From: Sternotherus odoratus
Lineage: Eukaryota > Chordata > Testudines > Kinosternidae
Direction of reading: 5' to 3'
Length of the DNA: 64,000 bases
Assembly (NCBI GenBank): GCA_032164245.1
Contig: JAVMKO010000002.1
Coordinates: forward strand, 90,533,340 to 90,597,339
The notes below the pieces were generated by a model. The model did no database searches. It was given only the letters and a program-made list of their open reading frames with translations, and was not told where the DNA came from. Of the stretch, positions 31,339 to 42,109 are shown one piece after another (the stretch's first letter is position 1; the number at the start of each line of letters is the position of its first letter). Position numbers and translations under genes: made by a program.

Positions 31339-31946
31339 CAGGGCTGTCAATTAATCCCGGTTATCGCATGCGATTAACTCAAAACAAGTTAACATATGTT
31401 TTTAAATGAGCGTTAATCACACACCAGGGTGCAGTGCTAAGGGGGAGGAGGGTGCCACTGCATGCCTCTGGGGCAAGAGTGCCCCTCCTCCCACTGCCCT
31501 GCTCTATCCACCTCTTGCCCCCTCCCCCTATATGGAGTCCTTGTGCAAGCGGGGAGGAGGGGGGCTGATGTCAAGGTGTCCTGCTTCTCCCCACTATGTC
31601 AGTCTCTGCTGGCTGGGGTTGGGGACCAGGAGTGGCCTGTCGTCTTCTGGCTCAAGAGTGACTGCTGCCAACAGCAGCTGCTTTTAGCTGAAAAAGCATT
31701 CAGGCTCCTCAATGCTCTGCTTAAAGAGACAGCGCTCCCCCAACACAAGCGCACATGCACACACTCTTCCTCCCAAAACAAACACAAACACACACACACC
31801 TTTCTCCTCCAACACACATACACACGCACACCCACTCTTCCCCCAACACCAAAAATATTCAAATAAATAGAATTCCATTATTGTTTAACAGTGCGATTAA
31901 AATGTGATTAATCACAATTAATTATTTTAATCATTTGACAGCCCTA
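31339..31946. mobile_element. hAT-like MITE with 'cagggctgtcaa' ends
   Basis: The 608-bp element begins 'cagggctgtcaattaatc' and ends 'tcatttgacagccct(a)', a 12-bp inverted terminal repeat. Subterminal 'gattaa' words occur at both ends ('gcgattaactc', 'gtgattaatcac'). Flanking 8-mers (gtacagat and caaatgat) match poorly, so the duplication is degenerate. The centre has a CA-rich stretch (31740-31840). ORFs are shadows. Confidence 0.75.
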
Positions 31947-33118
31947 CAAATGATATGTAAGGATGATAACTCCTACTCACTGTATGCAACAGAAATGGGA
32001 TTAGCAGGAATAACTAAAACCTGTCACAGCACAAAATTGTGGGTCCCATACTTTTGACATATTAAAAAGCTTGCCCTGGCTTCCTAAGCACATAAATCAC
32101 ACACTGTCCCTCAGAGATAAGCCTATCTCTGAGATAAGTAATAAATTCCCTCTGAAAAACCAGCCACCATGTACCCAGCATACACACACAAAAATTCACA
32201 TTGCAAACACCGTACAGAGTTCAGGAATAAAGAACCATTTGACAGTCATCTGAGTCATATATTCCATTCTGCAAAATACAGAAGAGTAATTCACATGCCT
32301 ACAATCTGTCTTCACCAAGGGTACCACATGCCTTCTAAACAAAAGAAACTGAGCACCAGTGTGATAAGTGCACAGTTCTTAGTACTTAGATACGTAGATA
32401 CTCTACACTGCATGTAGATAATGAAAGAACCCTGTACCCTGGAGGCACCAGTGACTCTGCGCTTCCCAACATTGATGAGAGGAACCAATTTACTGAGACC
32501 TATTTAGATTTTGTAGTTAGAGCTGCCGTGGCCAGGTTCAGGTTTATATATTGGAAAGCTTTTTTTTTGTTGTGCATTGTCTTTGAAAACTGTGTAATTT
32601 AATCTGCACTAACTTTGTAATTGTGATAGTAATGTGCCTGTTTTCAGCTTTACATGGGGTATGCTAAACCTACCTGAGAGTACACATAGGAAATTAAATT
32701 CCAGGCAGCATGATATTATTTTACAAATTAAATAACTACACACCTAGGCAAATGCCTCAGCACAGTTGTTAGAATATGCAAATCAGTGATATTGATTGAC
32801 TAATAAACTTATTTAACATGCTGACTAGTCATAACTCAACAAACAAGAAACACAATCTGACCCTCCCATTGGCGTCTTCCTGGCCCTTCTGCCTCTAGTT
32901 TTAAATCACCCTAAAAGCACAATATGCTGTCTGTAAATGAATTTTTACATATTTCTCTTGGCTGCAGCAATATGTCTACATAATATCGTGGGAGGCTGAT
33001 GAGTGTTGACATACCCATCACCCTAAAACTATTCTAATTTACAATTATAACTTTATAAAATTCCCAACAGAGTCTATGCGCCCCACTCCAGGGTTATGTT
33101 CGATATCATTTTGAATTG
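31947..33118. other. Single-copy sequence, no gene seen
   Basis: Nothing recognisable. The last 17 bases (33102-33118) are the target duplication of the insertion that follows. Confidence 0.5.
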
Positions 33119-33245
33119 CATACGACGAAGTGGGTATTAGCCCACGAAAGCTTATGCTTCAAAACTTTATAGTTAGTCTTTAAGGTGCCACAGGACTCTG
33201 TTACCTCTGCTATTCCAGACTAACACGGCTACCTCTCTGATTCTT
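33119..33245 (+). mobile_element. 5'-truncated retroelement tail with 17-bp target duplication
   Basis: The 127-bp insert carries 'gacgaagtgggtattagccc', 'cacgaaagcttatgcttc', 'taaggtgccacaggactc' and 'agactaacacggctacc'. This sequence is dispersed in amniotes and I take it for the 3' end of a retroelement, family uncertain (Penelope-like or a non-LTR element). The perfect direct repeat 'gatatcattttgaattg' at 33102-33118 and 33246-33262 marks both ends exactly. Confidence 0.85.
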
Positions 33246-33262
33246 GATATCATTTTGAATTG

Positions 33263-33559
33263 TTTTTATTACAATAATATCTTGAGGTTCTGACCAGCAC
33301 GGGGGTTCTGAACATTCAGTAAGAAAGGGCTGCCATCCTGCCCAAAGAGTTTATTAACTGAGAGAGAAGAGAACCAAAGGGTGGGAATAATGACTGCAAC
33401 ATGCAAGCAGTGTGGCACATGCGGATTCCATTTTTAAATTTATTTTCTCCTTTTGTTGCTTTGGTTGTGGTGTGAGTTTTCAAAGTGGTTTGTGGTTGTG
33501 TTGGGTGAGGGAAAGGCATGAGAGAATGAGTTATTAGTGGAGCCATTTGGAAAATGTGA
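33263..33559. other. Unassigned sequence
   Basis: No recognisable feature. Confidence 0.4.
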
Positions 33560-34015
33560 GGGGTTTTTCAGGGCAAAACTGATTTTTTCAGTGAAACATT
33601 CAACCCCAACATTGTCAGTGGATGATTAAAAACTTCCATTTGGAAATGCCACTGCAGTGCCTCCTGGCAGTTGTCATTTGGGTGATTCATGGCCCCATTC
33701 TCCTCTGTGGGCTGGGCTCCCTAGCCAGATATATCTGCCATGATGCACCACAGTACATTCTCTTGCTGAGGTGCCATTGCATCCTGGGAGTCCCCAGCCA
33801 GGGTGCAAAATGGGAGATATAGTCAAGCTGGAAACCCTGGTCCACAGAGCAGACTAGATTGTTGAGACAGCCTTTCAAATCAAAATTGTTCATTTTTTCC
33901 CCATGAAAAGTGATAAATTTCCATTGAACACCTCACTTATTAAGAAATACTTAATTTAATCAAAAATCGAAATGTCTGTTAAATAGTTTGGATGGGTAAA
34001 TTTTGACCAGCCCTA
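33560..34015. repeat. Dispersed repeat, family related to 36495-36950
   Basis: The centre contains 'gcattgcatcctgggag' style words (33775-33792) and 'caaaatgggagatatagtc', and the outer parts are A/T-rich with 'aaaaatcgaaatgtc' and end 'gaccagcccta'. The repeat at 36495-36950 has the same layout. It is probably a DNA-transposon derivative, with termini too decayed to define. Confidence 0.5.
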
Positions 34016-34595
34016 ATTATTAGGAAAGAGAAGGAGGACAGGAGAAAGGAGAGGGGAATAATTGAGAGGAGTGTGGATTGCCGAGAGAGAGTAGTTACCA
34101 ATAGAAGGAGAGCAAAGGAGAGGATGAGGATCCCAAAGGAAGGAGAAACAATAGAGGAGTTTGCCACAAACACAACCATATGTCGGGCTTTTTAATTCTA
34201 TGGACTATTAAGACGCCTTCCTGAAAGCCCAAATAATCTTGGGTGAAAAAATAATAAAAGGTACATGACATGCTATTTGGGATCATTGCATCAGTATTCA
34301 CATCTCACAAAGCACAGGCCTGTGGACCCCATAGTTTTATGAATGAGGATACAGTGTGTGGAATATAAACAGGCAAAGAGGGTCGGGGTGGGCGAAGAAC
34401 ATGCCACATAATGAAAGTTATCAGTTATGTGGCACCAGGCATGAGTGAAGAAAATGTCTAGCATTCAGGAATTCACATTGAGACTGTAATTGGGCCAACT
34501 GATCCACAGGAAATCTGAAGACAAAGCAGGAATATGCATGGGTAAAAGGCAGAATTCCAAGGATTGCTCAAGTGAAGGTTAACCACTCTTGATCA
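34016..34595. other. Unassigned sequence
   Basis: Purine-rich (34020-34150) then ordinary sequence; no gene or repeat assigned. Confidence 0.4.
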
Positions 34596-34812
34596 TGATA
34601 ATACGGGCTAGTGGATAGGATCCTGGGTGGGGACTTAGGAGGCCTAGGTTTAATTTCAAGATTGACCACTGCTTTGCTGGGTTACCTTGGGCAAATCACT
34701 TCTGTTCTCCATCTGCAAAATAGGGATGAAGATACAGACCTCCTTTGTTAAGCACCTTGAGATCTACAGATGAAAAATGCTATATAAGAGCTAGGAATTA
34801 TTATAAAAATAA
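34596..34812 (+). mobile_element. Tortoise-type tRNA-derived SINE
   Basis: The order of blocks is that of the tortoise Pol III SINE: a decayed tRNA-like head ('gctagtggataggatcctgg', 'ggtttaatttcaagatt' as B-box), then 'gttaccttgggcaaatcac', 'catctgcaaaatagggat', and the characteristic tail 'ccttgagatctacagatg', 'gctatataagagctagg', ending in ATTATTATAAAAATAAA. Confidence 0.8.
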
Positions 34813-34832
34813 AGAAGATGGAATCTCTAAAG

Positions 34833-35060
34833 CAGGGATCAGAAACCTGCGGCCCGCCAGCATAAGCCCTCTGGTGGGTAAAGCCCGTTTGTTTACCTGC
34901 CGTGTCCGCGCCACTTCCCGCAGCCCCCATTGTCGTGGAGCGGCAAACCACGGCCAGTGGGAGCTGTGATTGGCTGAACCTGCAGATGCGACAGATAAAC
35001 TGACTCAGCCCACCAGAGGGTTACCCTGGCAGTCCACGGGCCAAAGGTTGCTGTTCCCTT
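34833..35060. mobile_element. hAT MITE (same family as 4568-4907)
   Basis: The 228-bp element begins 'cagggatcagaaacc' and ends 'ggttgctgttcccttc'. It is flanked by 'ctctaaag' (34825-34832) and 'cactaaaa' (35061-35068), an 8-bp duplication with two changes. The interior shares 'gcagcccccattg' and 'gagcggcaaaccacggcca' with the MITE at 4568. Confidence 0.8.
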
Positions 35061-35087
35061 CACTAAAAAATGCCTGCCTAAAAATAT

Positions 35088-36150
35088 GTATAAATGGCCT
35101 ACAGGTGGAATGCAAAATGGACAAGGGCACACAAGGGAATGTAATAACAGAAAGTGAAATAGTGTAAAGTCTGAAATCCTGTGGTGAGGAATGCACTCTA
35201 CTGTTAGGACAGTTGAAATGAATAGCGGTACACAGACAAATATGATAAAGCAAGAGTTAGTAACAATTTATTGTGGAAAGCAAGCAGCAGTGGGTGTATG
35301 CCCAAGTGAGATACTTGGCCTAGTCAGAAGGATTTTTGCCTTAGTCAAAATAACAACTGTGGTATCGATCTTGAACTTGGGTTTGTATGGGCTTAATTGC
35401 CATGTTTGAAAACGTGTTTACAGGAAAGGAGTGTCTCCTGGTGATATACAAGATTTAGTAATGGAAGAACACTAACACAGTGCCTTGTGTGCATCCTACC
35501 CAAAACTTTCCTCGAGTATAAAAACAAAAAACCAGAAGGAAGAGCTGCAAAACATAACAGATGGTATCATTCATAGAATAGAAGAGCTAGCAGACTGGGT
35601 TCCCTCTATGGTAATTGTATAGAAGAAAGGGGGTGGGCACAGACTCTGAATTAATCCCTAAAAGCTGAACAAGAACAATAAAAAGGAACATTTCCACTTT
35701 GCCCACGAGGAATGAAATGATCGCTGAGATGGAAGAAGCCAAATTCTCTAGTAAATTGGATGCACTGGTAGAGCTTTGGCAGATTCCCTGGACACAAAGC
35801 TTCAAGATTTGCACTTTCAATAAGCCACTTGGCAGATACTGCTTCTTAAGATTACTTTCCAGAATATGTTCAGTGCCAGAAGTAGTTCACTGCATGACAT
35901 TACAGATGTTAAAAGTTCTCTCAGGAATAAAAGCATTATTATTGATATCATAATAGGAGAAGCATTGCTGATGAACAGCAGGGGCAGTTGTGGAAGGTTT
36001 GGAAACAGCAAGAACCAACTTTTAAGTGAAAGACAGGTGTCGGTTTCAAACACAACTAAAACTGCCTTCTTAGCAGAGAAACTGGTCAAAACAATGACTC
36101 TACGATTTGACAGAGTAAAACAGAAATTCAGATCCTGCATGGACTGCTGA
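35088..36150 (+). pseudogene. Gypsy-type LTR retrotransposon pol relic (protease to RT)
   Basis: Pieces of a Gypsy polyprotein appear in the correct order on the plus strand, interrupted by stops and frame changes. At 35117-35164 'MDKGTQGNVITESEI' corresponds to the aspartic-protease active-site block, with the DTG triad altered to DKG. At 35380-35455 'MFENVFTGKECL' is the linker before the reverse transcriptase. At 35585-35625 'EELADWVPSMVIV' and at 35700-35890 'KFSSKLDALVELWQIPW' and 'KPLGRYCFLRL' are reverse-transcriptase blocks. The catalytic Asp-Asp region (35935-35955) reads Ile-Asp-Ile, so one Asp is missing. No LTRs, RNase H or integrase could be traced nearby. It is non-functional. 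Confidence 0.8.
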
Positions 36151-36160
36151 ATATCAGTGG

Positions 36161-36431
36161 GGCCATCTACACTGTGATAAGTGCAGCTGGCCTGGTTCAG
36201 TTGACTCAGGTTCTCAGGGCTCAGGCTTCAGGGCTATAACACTGCAGAATAGACATTCAGGCTGAGACTTGGGCTCGGAGACCCTCCTCTGTTGTGGGAT
36301 CCGAGAGCCCAGGCAGCAGCCGGAGCCTAAATGTCCCCACTGTAATTTTTAGCCCTGCAGCCATGTCAGCTGATGACCAGGGCTCTCAGACTTGATGCTG
36401 CAGGTATTTTTTAATCTCCGTGTAGACATAT
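36161..36431. mobile_element. MITE with 'ggccatctacact' ends
   Basis: The element starts 'ggccatctacactgtgataa' and ends 'ccgtgtagacatatc', an inverted terminal repeat. The interior contains inverted 'cagggctcaggcttc' and 'ccagggctctcagac' words. It belongs to the broad 'gtctacact' MITE group but differs inside from copies A-G. Confidence 0.65.
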
Positions 36432-36494
36432 CTAGCAAGTTCACACCCAGTCAGACATTTCTCTAAGTCTACCTCCTTCACAAAGAAATAGAAT

Positions 36495-36950
36495 GGACAG
36501 GGATGCTCAGGAATTTTCCATCAATTTTACAGTTTCTGCAAAATCAAAAATTTTCATGGGAAAATATCCTTTGAATTTTCCAGTTTGCACAGCAGACTCT
36601 CCTCTGACTGAACTGATCTGCTGTGCTGCATTTTGGATGTCACACAACCCTGAGCATCATGGGAGATGTAGTCTGGGTGAGCAGCCCAACAGATAGAGGA
36701 GAATAGGAGCATGAGGTATACAAACTGCAACTCCCATGCAGCTACTCAAGGGAACACAGGTTAATGATGAACCAAACCAAAAAGAAACACTTGGGTTTGG
36801 TTAAACAAAGGAAACATTTTGATTTGGGAATGTCAAAACATTGTTTTGACCCTAAATGCAAGTGACATTTTGACATTTCTAGACCATTTTTTAAAACTTT
36901 ACATTCCATTAAAATTTTGATATTTTGACTTTTTCATCTTGAATTAGGAT
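36495..36950. repeat. Dispersed repeat, family related to 33560-34015
   Basis: The central 'gagcatcatgggagatgtag' and 'caaactgcaactcccatgc' are inverted relative to one another, and the flanks are rich in TTTTGA/TCAAAA words ('gttttgaccc', 'ttttgacatttc'). The pattern is shared with 33560-34015. Confidence 0.5.
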
Positions 36951-37027
36951 TAAAACAAATTTTTAGCTATGAGAAGTTCCCGTAAGATACCATACAGCAC
37001 TGCCTGTGCAAGCCTATTTGATTCTTT

Positions 37028-37337
37028 GGGTATGTCTTCACTACCCGCCGAATCGGCGGGTAGCGATCGATTTTCTGGCGATCGATTTCTCGCGTCTTAT
37101 GAAGACGCGAGAAATCGATCGCTCGCGGTGCCCCCGTCGACTGCGGAACTCCAGCTTGCCGGGAGGCGCAAGCTGGAGTCGACGGGGGAGCGCGCCGCCG
37201 ACTGCCACCGCCATGAGGACGGACAGTAAGTCGGCTGCAGATATGCAAACTTCAGCTACGTGATTCATGTAGCTGAAGTTGCGTATCTGCAGTCGATTCC
37301 CCCCCCCACACACACACACCATAGTGGAGACCAGCCC
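37028..37337 (+). mobile_element. PIF/Harbinger-like MITE, copy C (GC-rich, strongly palindromic)
   Basis: The element runs from 'gggtatgtcttcactac' to 'gtggagaccagccc', with TTT/TTTA around it instead of a clean TTA. The interior holds several well-kept hairpins: 'gccgaatcggc', 'tcgcgtcttatgaagacgcga' (21 bases at 37091-37111) and 'ctacgtgattcatgtag'. The right third ('aacttcagctacgtg', 'gtagctgaagtt') matches copies A and B. A CA repeat (37306-37319) lies close to the right end. Confidence 0.75.
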
Positions 37338-37406
37338 TTTAGGTGACATCACCCCACCTTTAACATGGGCTCTGACGGGAGCAGTCCATCAACACTCCAC
37401 CTACAG

Positions 37407-39396
37407 CAGGCATGTCCAAAATCCGGCCCGGGGGCCAATTGAGGCCCGTGTTCTAATTTCCACCGGCCCGCAGACAGTTTTCTAAAATCAATAATATGCG
37501 GCCCGCCAGCACTGTCACCAATCAGTGCGCGGAGCCGCAGCTGAAGGAGAGGGGCGGGGTCAGTAAGAGGCGAGCGGGGGGGAGGGGAGAAGAGTGGAGG
37601 CGGAGCCGGGGGAGAAGAGCGGAGGCGGAGCCGGGGCACGAGGCGAGGCGAGGCGGAGCCGGGGGAGAAGAGCGGAGGCGGAGCCGGGGCCGGGGCACGA
37701 GGCGAGGCGAGGCAAGGCAAGCCGGGGGAGAGGGGGAGGGAGAGCATGGCCGGAGCGGGGGGGAGGGGGGAAGGGAGGGAGGGAGGGAGGGAGGGAAGAA
37801 GAGCGAGAGCACGGCTGGAGGGGAGGGGGAGGGAAGAAGAGCGAGAGCACGGCTGGAGGGGGGGAGGGAAGAAGAGCGAGAGCACGGCTGGAGGGGGGGA
37901 GGGAAGAAGAGCGAGAGCACGGCTGGAGGGGGGGGGGAGGAGGGAAGAAGAGCGAGAGCACGGCCGGAGGGGGGGGGAGGGAAGACGAGCGAGAGCACGG
38001 CCGGAGGGGGGGGGGGGAGGGAAGACGAGCGAGAGCACGGCCGGAGGGGGGGGGGAGGGAAGACGAGCGAGAGCACGGCCGGGGGGGGGGGAGGGAAGAC
38101 GAGCGAGAGCACGGCCGGGGGGGGGGGGGGGAGGGAAGACGAGCGAGAGCACGGCCGGAGGGGGGGGGAGGGAAGAAGAGCGAGAGCACGGCCGGAGGGG
38201 GGGGGAGGGAAGAAGAGCGAGAGCACGGCCGGAGGGGGGGGGAGGGAAGAAGACCGAGAGCACGGCCGGAGGGGGGAGGGGAGGGAAGAAGAGCGAGAGC
38301 ACGGCCGGAGGGGGGAGGGGAGGGAAGAAGAGCGAGAGCACGGCCGGAGGGGGGGGGGGAGGGAAGAAGAGCGAGAGCACGGCTGGAGGGGGGGGGGAGG
38401 GAAGAAGAGCGAGAGCACGGCCGGAGGGGGGGGGGGAGGGAAGAAGAGCGAGAGCACGGCCGGAGGGGGGGGGGAGGGAAGAAGAGCGAGAGCACGGCCG
38501 GAGGGGGGGGGGAGGGAAGAAGAGCGAGAGCACGGCCGGAGGGGGGGGGGGGAGGGAAGAAGAGCGAGAGCACGGCCGGAGGGGGGGGGGGGAGGGAAGA
38601 AGAGCGAGAGCACGGCCGGAGGGGGGGGGGGAGGGAAGAAGAGCGAGAGCACGGCCGGAGGGGGGGGGGGAGGGAAGAAGAGCGAGAGCACGGCCGGAGG
38701 GGGGGGGGGAGGGAAGAAGAGCGAGAGCACGGCCGGAGCGGAGGGGGGGGGAGGGAAGAAGAGCGAGAGCACGGCCGGAGCGGAGGGGGGGGGAGGGAAG
38801 AAGAGCGAGAGCACGGCCGGAGGGGGGGGGGAGGGAAGAAGAGCGAGAGCACGGCCGGAGGGGGGGGGGGGAGGGAAGAAGAGCGAGAGCACGGCCGGAG
38901 CGGGGGGGGGGGAGGGAAGAAGAGCGAGAGCACGGCCGGAGCGGAGGGGGGGGGAGGGAAGAAGAGCGAGAGCACGGCCGGAGCGGAGGGGGGGGGAGGG
39001 AAGAAGAGCGAGAGCACGGCCGGAGCGGAGGGGGGGGGAGGGAAGAAGAGCGAGAGCACGGCCGGAGCGGAGGGGGGGGGAGGGAAGAAGAGCGAGAGCA
39101 CGGCCGGAGCGGAGGGGGGGGGAGGGAAGAAGAGCGAGAGCACGGCCGGAGGGGGGGGGGGGGAGGGAAGAAGAGCGAGAGCACGGCCGGAGGGGGGGGG
39201 GAGGGAAGAAGAGCGAGAGCACGCCGGAGCGGCGGGAGGAGAGGGGGGGGGGGAGAAGAGCAAGAGCGCGGCCGGAGCGGGGGGGGGGGGGGGAGGGAAG
39301 GAGAGCGCGGCCGGAGCGGGGGGGGGGGGTGTCGGCCCTCACACATCTTCACCTTACCAAATCTGGCCCTCTTCCCAAAAAGTTTGGACACCCCTG
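37407..39396. mobile_element. hAT element carrying a 1.4-kb minisatellite
   Basis: The element starts 'caggcatgtccaaaatccgg' and ends 'aaaagtttggacacccctg', an imperfect hAT-type inverted terminal repeat. It is bounded by an exact 8-bp duplication, ACCTACAG (37399-37406 and 39397-39404). Subterminal 'ggcccg' motifs occur on both sides. Bases 37560-37790 hold imperfect repeats of a 'gcggagccggggcacgaggc' unit, and 37790-39235 a purine-rich array. It has no transposase; frames of 570-690 codons on both strands are artefacts of the array. Confidence 0.9.
37790..39235. repeat. Purine-rich minisatellite, about 37 copies of a 34-44-bp unit
   Basis: The unit contains 'gggaagaagagcgagagcac' followed by 'ggccggag' and a G run of 7-12 bases. 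I counted 37 occurrences of the 'gagcac' core. Early copies read 'ggctgg', copies 37975-38140 read 'gaagacgag', and many copies after 38735 carry an extra 'gcgga'. The plus strand is almost wholly purine apart from the 'cacggcc' core. G-quadruplex and triplex formation would be expected. The G-run length changes break any reading frame. Confidence 0.95.
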
Positions 39397-39404
39397 ACCT
39401 ACAG

Positions 39405-41329
39405 GGTTTCTTTTGCAGTCCCAAGTTCATCCCGGCCTCAGCTCAGAACTAGCGCCCAGTCTTGTGGGTCTCTTAATAGGCCAGGCCTTCTAACCCTACT
39501 CTAAGGATTATGGCCTTCTCTGGACCAGTAGTCCTGCCCATGTGGTGGCCTTGTGTCAACTGAAAATCAGTCTGTTTATTCAAAAATCCTTGTTTTGAAT
39601 GTTGGCCCCTAGAAAATCCAGTTATTGAACTAGTAACTGGTATGACTCTAAACGGGGTGGCTTTAAAAGGCTGATAATGGAGGAAGTTTCCCTGTCCTAC
39701 TAGAGAAAGTACATATAATAACACATACATAATTGAATATTAAATAGAATAGATCCCACAGGCATGAACCCTAATTCCATAAATAAAGTTTACCTTCATT
39801 CCATGAGGTTTTTTCAGTCTGTCAGTATGTCACAAGGTCAGAATCAGTCCCAGAGTGAGGCTCTGATTATATAAATCTTTAACTCTGGCGAAGGTAGTGC
39901 TATTTTTTAATCTATATCTGAATTTAATTGAAATTTATATTTTTTTAAACAAAATGTTAAATTTAAAAAACGTTACCCCACAGGAAAAGACATTGTATGT
40001 TTCTGTAGAATGGCACTCAAATTGTGGGTGAACCATTGTTATATTGATTAGGTCTTAGATAAAACCATGGGATTCAGTTAACCATGTAGGATTGTTTATG
40101 GATAACCACTAATGGTAGAAAGCCTGAAGACAAATCATAGATGACTAAAGTCAGGCTAATTTGCAAAGATCAATGTTGCGACTGCATTCATCTATCATCT
40201 CAAATACATGTACATGATAATCAATGGTAATCCATCTCTTTCCCACAGGTCAATTAATCTTTTTTAATTTTGTAAGGCTAACCATGCTAGTACAGTACTC
40301 TTCACAATATCTGTAAGATTTTTTTCCATGAAGATTAAATGGCCTAAAATTTATCATGCAATCACATAATACTGGAGAGGAGGCGTAGTGGGAGTAGACC
40401 CTGACACCGGAGGCCAGCTAGCTATCAATCCTGACTTCCTCTCTGCCTCATGCTTTGAGGCAATACATTTTAAATAAGGTTACCTGTGATCATTTAAATT
40501 CCAATCAGGTAGTAAAATTTTAGAACTGGTTATTGGTCTATGAAGCTGAACAAATTAATCTTGTAAGGTGGTGGAAAGAGCAAAAGGCAGTAAGGCCTGA
40601 ATGAGGCTTGCTTCCCTTCATACAATCTCTAGAGCCTGCAAGTATACCTGTAGATCCACAACTTATGAGAAAGGAGGTTGCGTAGAATCCTTGATTAAAA
40701 CAGGAGAAGAGACACGTGAAGCTGTAAGGAGCTAACATTAAATTGGCAGCAAGAATAACAGTGATCCTGATCACACAGGAGTGCCATTTTGATCTGGTGG
40801 ACCTGATTAGCTGTCCTTCCAGAAGGATCTTCACCTAGCTGGAATGCACTGCCTTCTGAGAGCTCACAAACTAGCCTGACAGTAAAAGGCCTGACTGGCC
40901 TTGGGATATTCCCCAGTGTGCAAATAAACTAGAGAAGTGCACGGTCCTAGATTTTTATTTTTTGCTTCACATAGCACATCATTTTCCATCCCTCTGTCTT
41001 CACTTGCATTGGCTAGCTATGAAAACCCAAGAGAAACTTTTTGTCCTAATAGACAACTCAACTGTGAATTTTCTGCACTACAATAACAGAGCAAAGGGAT
41101 AAGGAACATAAAGAGATAAATATCTATAATGGAAATATTAACAGTGACAGATAGTTAGTGGTACTCCATGATGAAAATATAACCTATGCTGTATTAATTT
41201 AAATAGATGTATTAGCAGAAAAAAAATTGTCCAATAGTTTGGCAATTTAGCATTTTACACAAGGTAAATAATGCCGTTGTTTCCTGACAGCACAAACTAA
41301 CTTCAAATATGCATACTAATAATACATTT
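39405..41329. other. Single-copy AT-rich sequence, no gene seen
   Basis: No recognisable exon or repeat. The ORFs at 39473-39730 and 40538-40834 on the minus strand have no domain. Confidence 0.5.
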
Positions 41330-41830
41330 TCACTTACATAGCATCTTTTATCCAAAGTACTTTACACTGATGGTTACATTATCCCTATTTAGAGAGAGAA
41401 ACTGAAGCATAGAGGTGAATCCTGACTTCCATTTCATGTAATGATCTAATCACTAGATTATGCTTTTGGTGTGGCATTTTAAGAACTCTGTCTTTGAGAA
41501 CAGGGGCAACTGTTGTGAAGAAACTTTCTTCAAAGGACCATTGGCTCAGAAATGGATTTCCCTTGTAAAATAGATGACTATTTGTGCTATGCTACATGAG
41601 CGGCCCGTATTCTGCCCTTACTTAATCCCTATGTAGCTTGGATGTTTGTAACATTTAAATAATAATATTGTGCTGCTTTTCATCTGAGGAACTCCAAGTA
41701 CTTGAATGAATTAAGCCTATGCTCACTTTACTGAGGGGGAAACTAAGGTATAGTGAGAACAGGTGGTTTGGTTCAGATCTTACAGGAATATTATGGCAGA
41801 ACTCCCAACTTCCAGTCTCCTGCTGTAATC
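41330..41830 (-). repeat. Two decayed MIR-like SINE fragments
   Basis: 41335-41450 ('ccaaagtactttacac', 'agagagagaaactgaagca') and 41660-41830 ('ggaactccaagtacttgaa', 'ctgagggggaaactaagg') read in reverse as the core and 3' half of MIR-like tRNA SINEs. Both are ancient and partial. Confidence 0.55.
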
Positions 41831-42109
41831 AAGAGACCATCTTTTCTTCCAATACACAAGTGTCACTAAGTGGTTCTCATTCAAATTAAGTGAAGTTTGC
41901 ATTCTGTTTTAGACTCTCAGATGTTGATGTGTTTAGTTTTCTGATACAGCCTAGTTGTCAACATTTAAAACATTTCTTGGAAGGAGAAAAATCATCCTGA
42001 ACATCATGCATTCTGTACATCATGTCTCCCCTCAAAATGGAGGGATTTTTTTAATGTTGCTTATTGGAAGAGCTGTCACCATCACATTGGAACCTGGTCA
42101 ATCGACAGC

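Noticed and set aside
31406..31878. ORFs of 64-134 codons on both strands
   Set aside because: They lie inside the hAT-like MITE and its CA-rich centre.
37790..39235. CRISPR-like regular array
   Set aside because: The repeats are contiguous, with no unique spacers between them, and the genome is plainly eukaryotic. It is a minisatellite.
37349..39504. Open frames of 567-693 codons on both strands, rich in Gly/Arg/Glu or Pro/Ser/Leu
   Set aside because: They are produced by the purine-rich minisatellite, which lacks stops in several frames on both strands. The unit length varies and is not a multiple of three, so the frame drifts. The array lies inside a non-autonomous hAT element.
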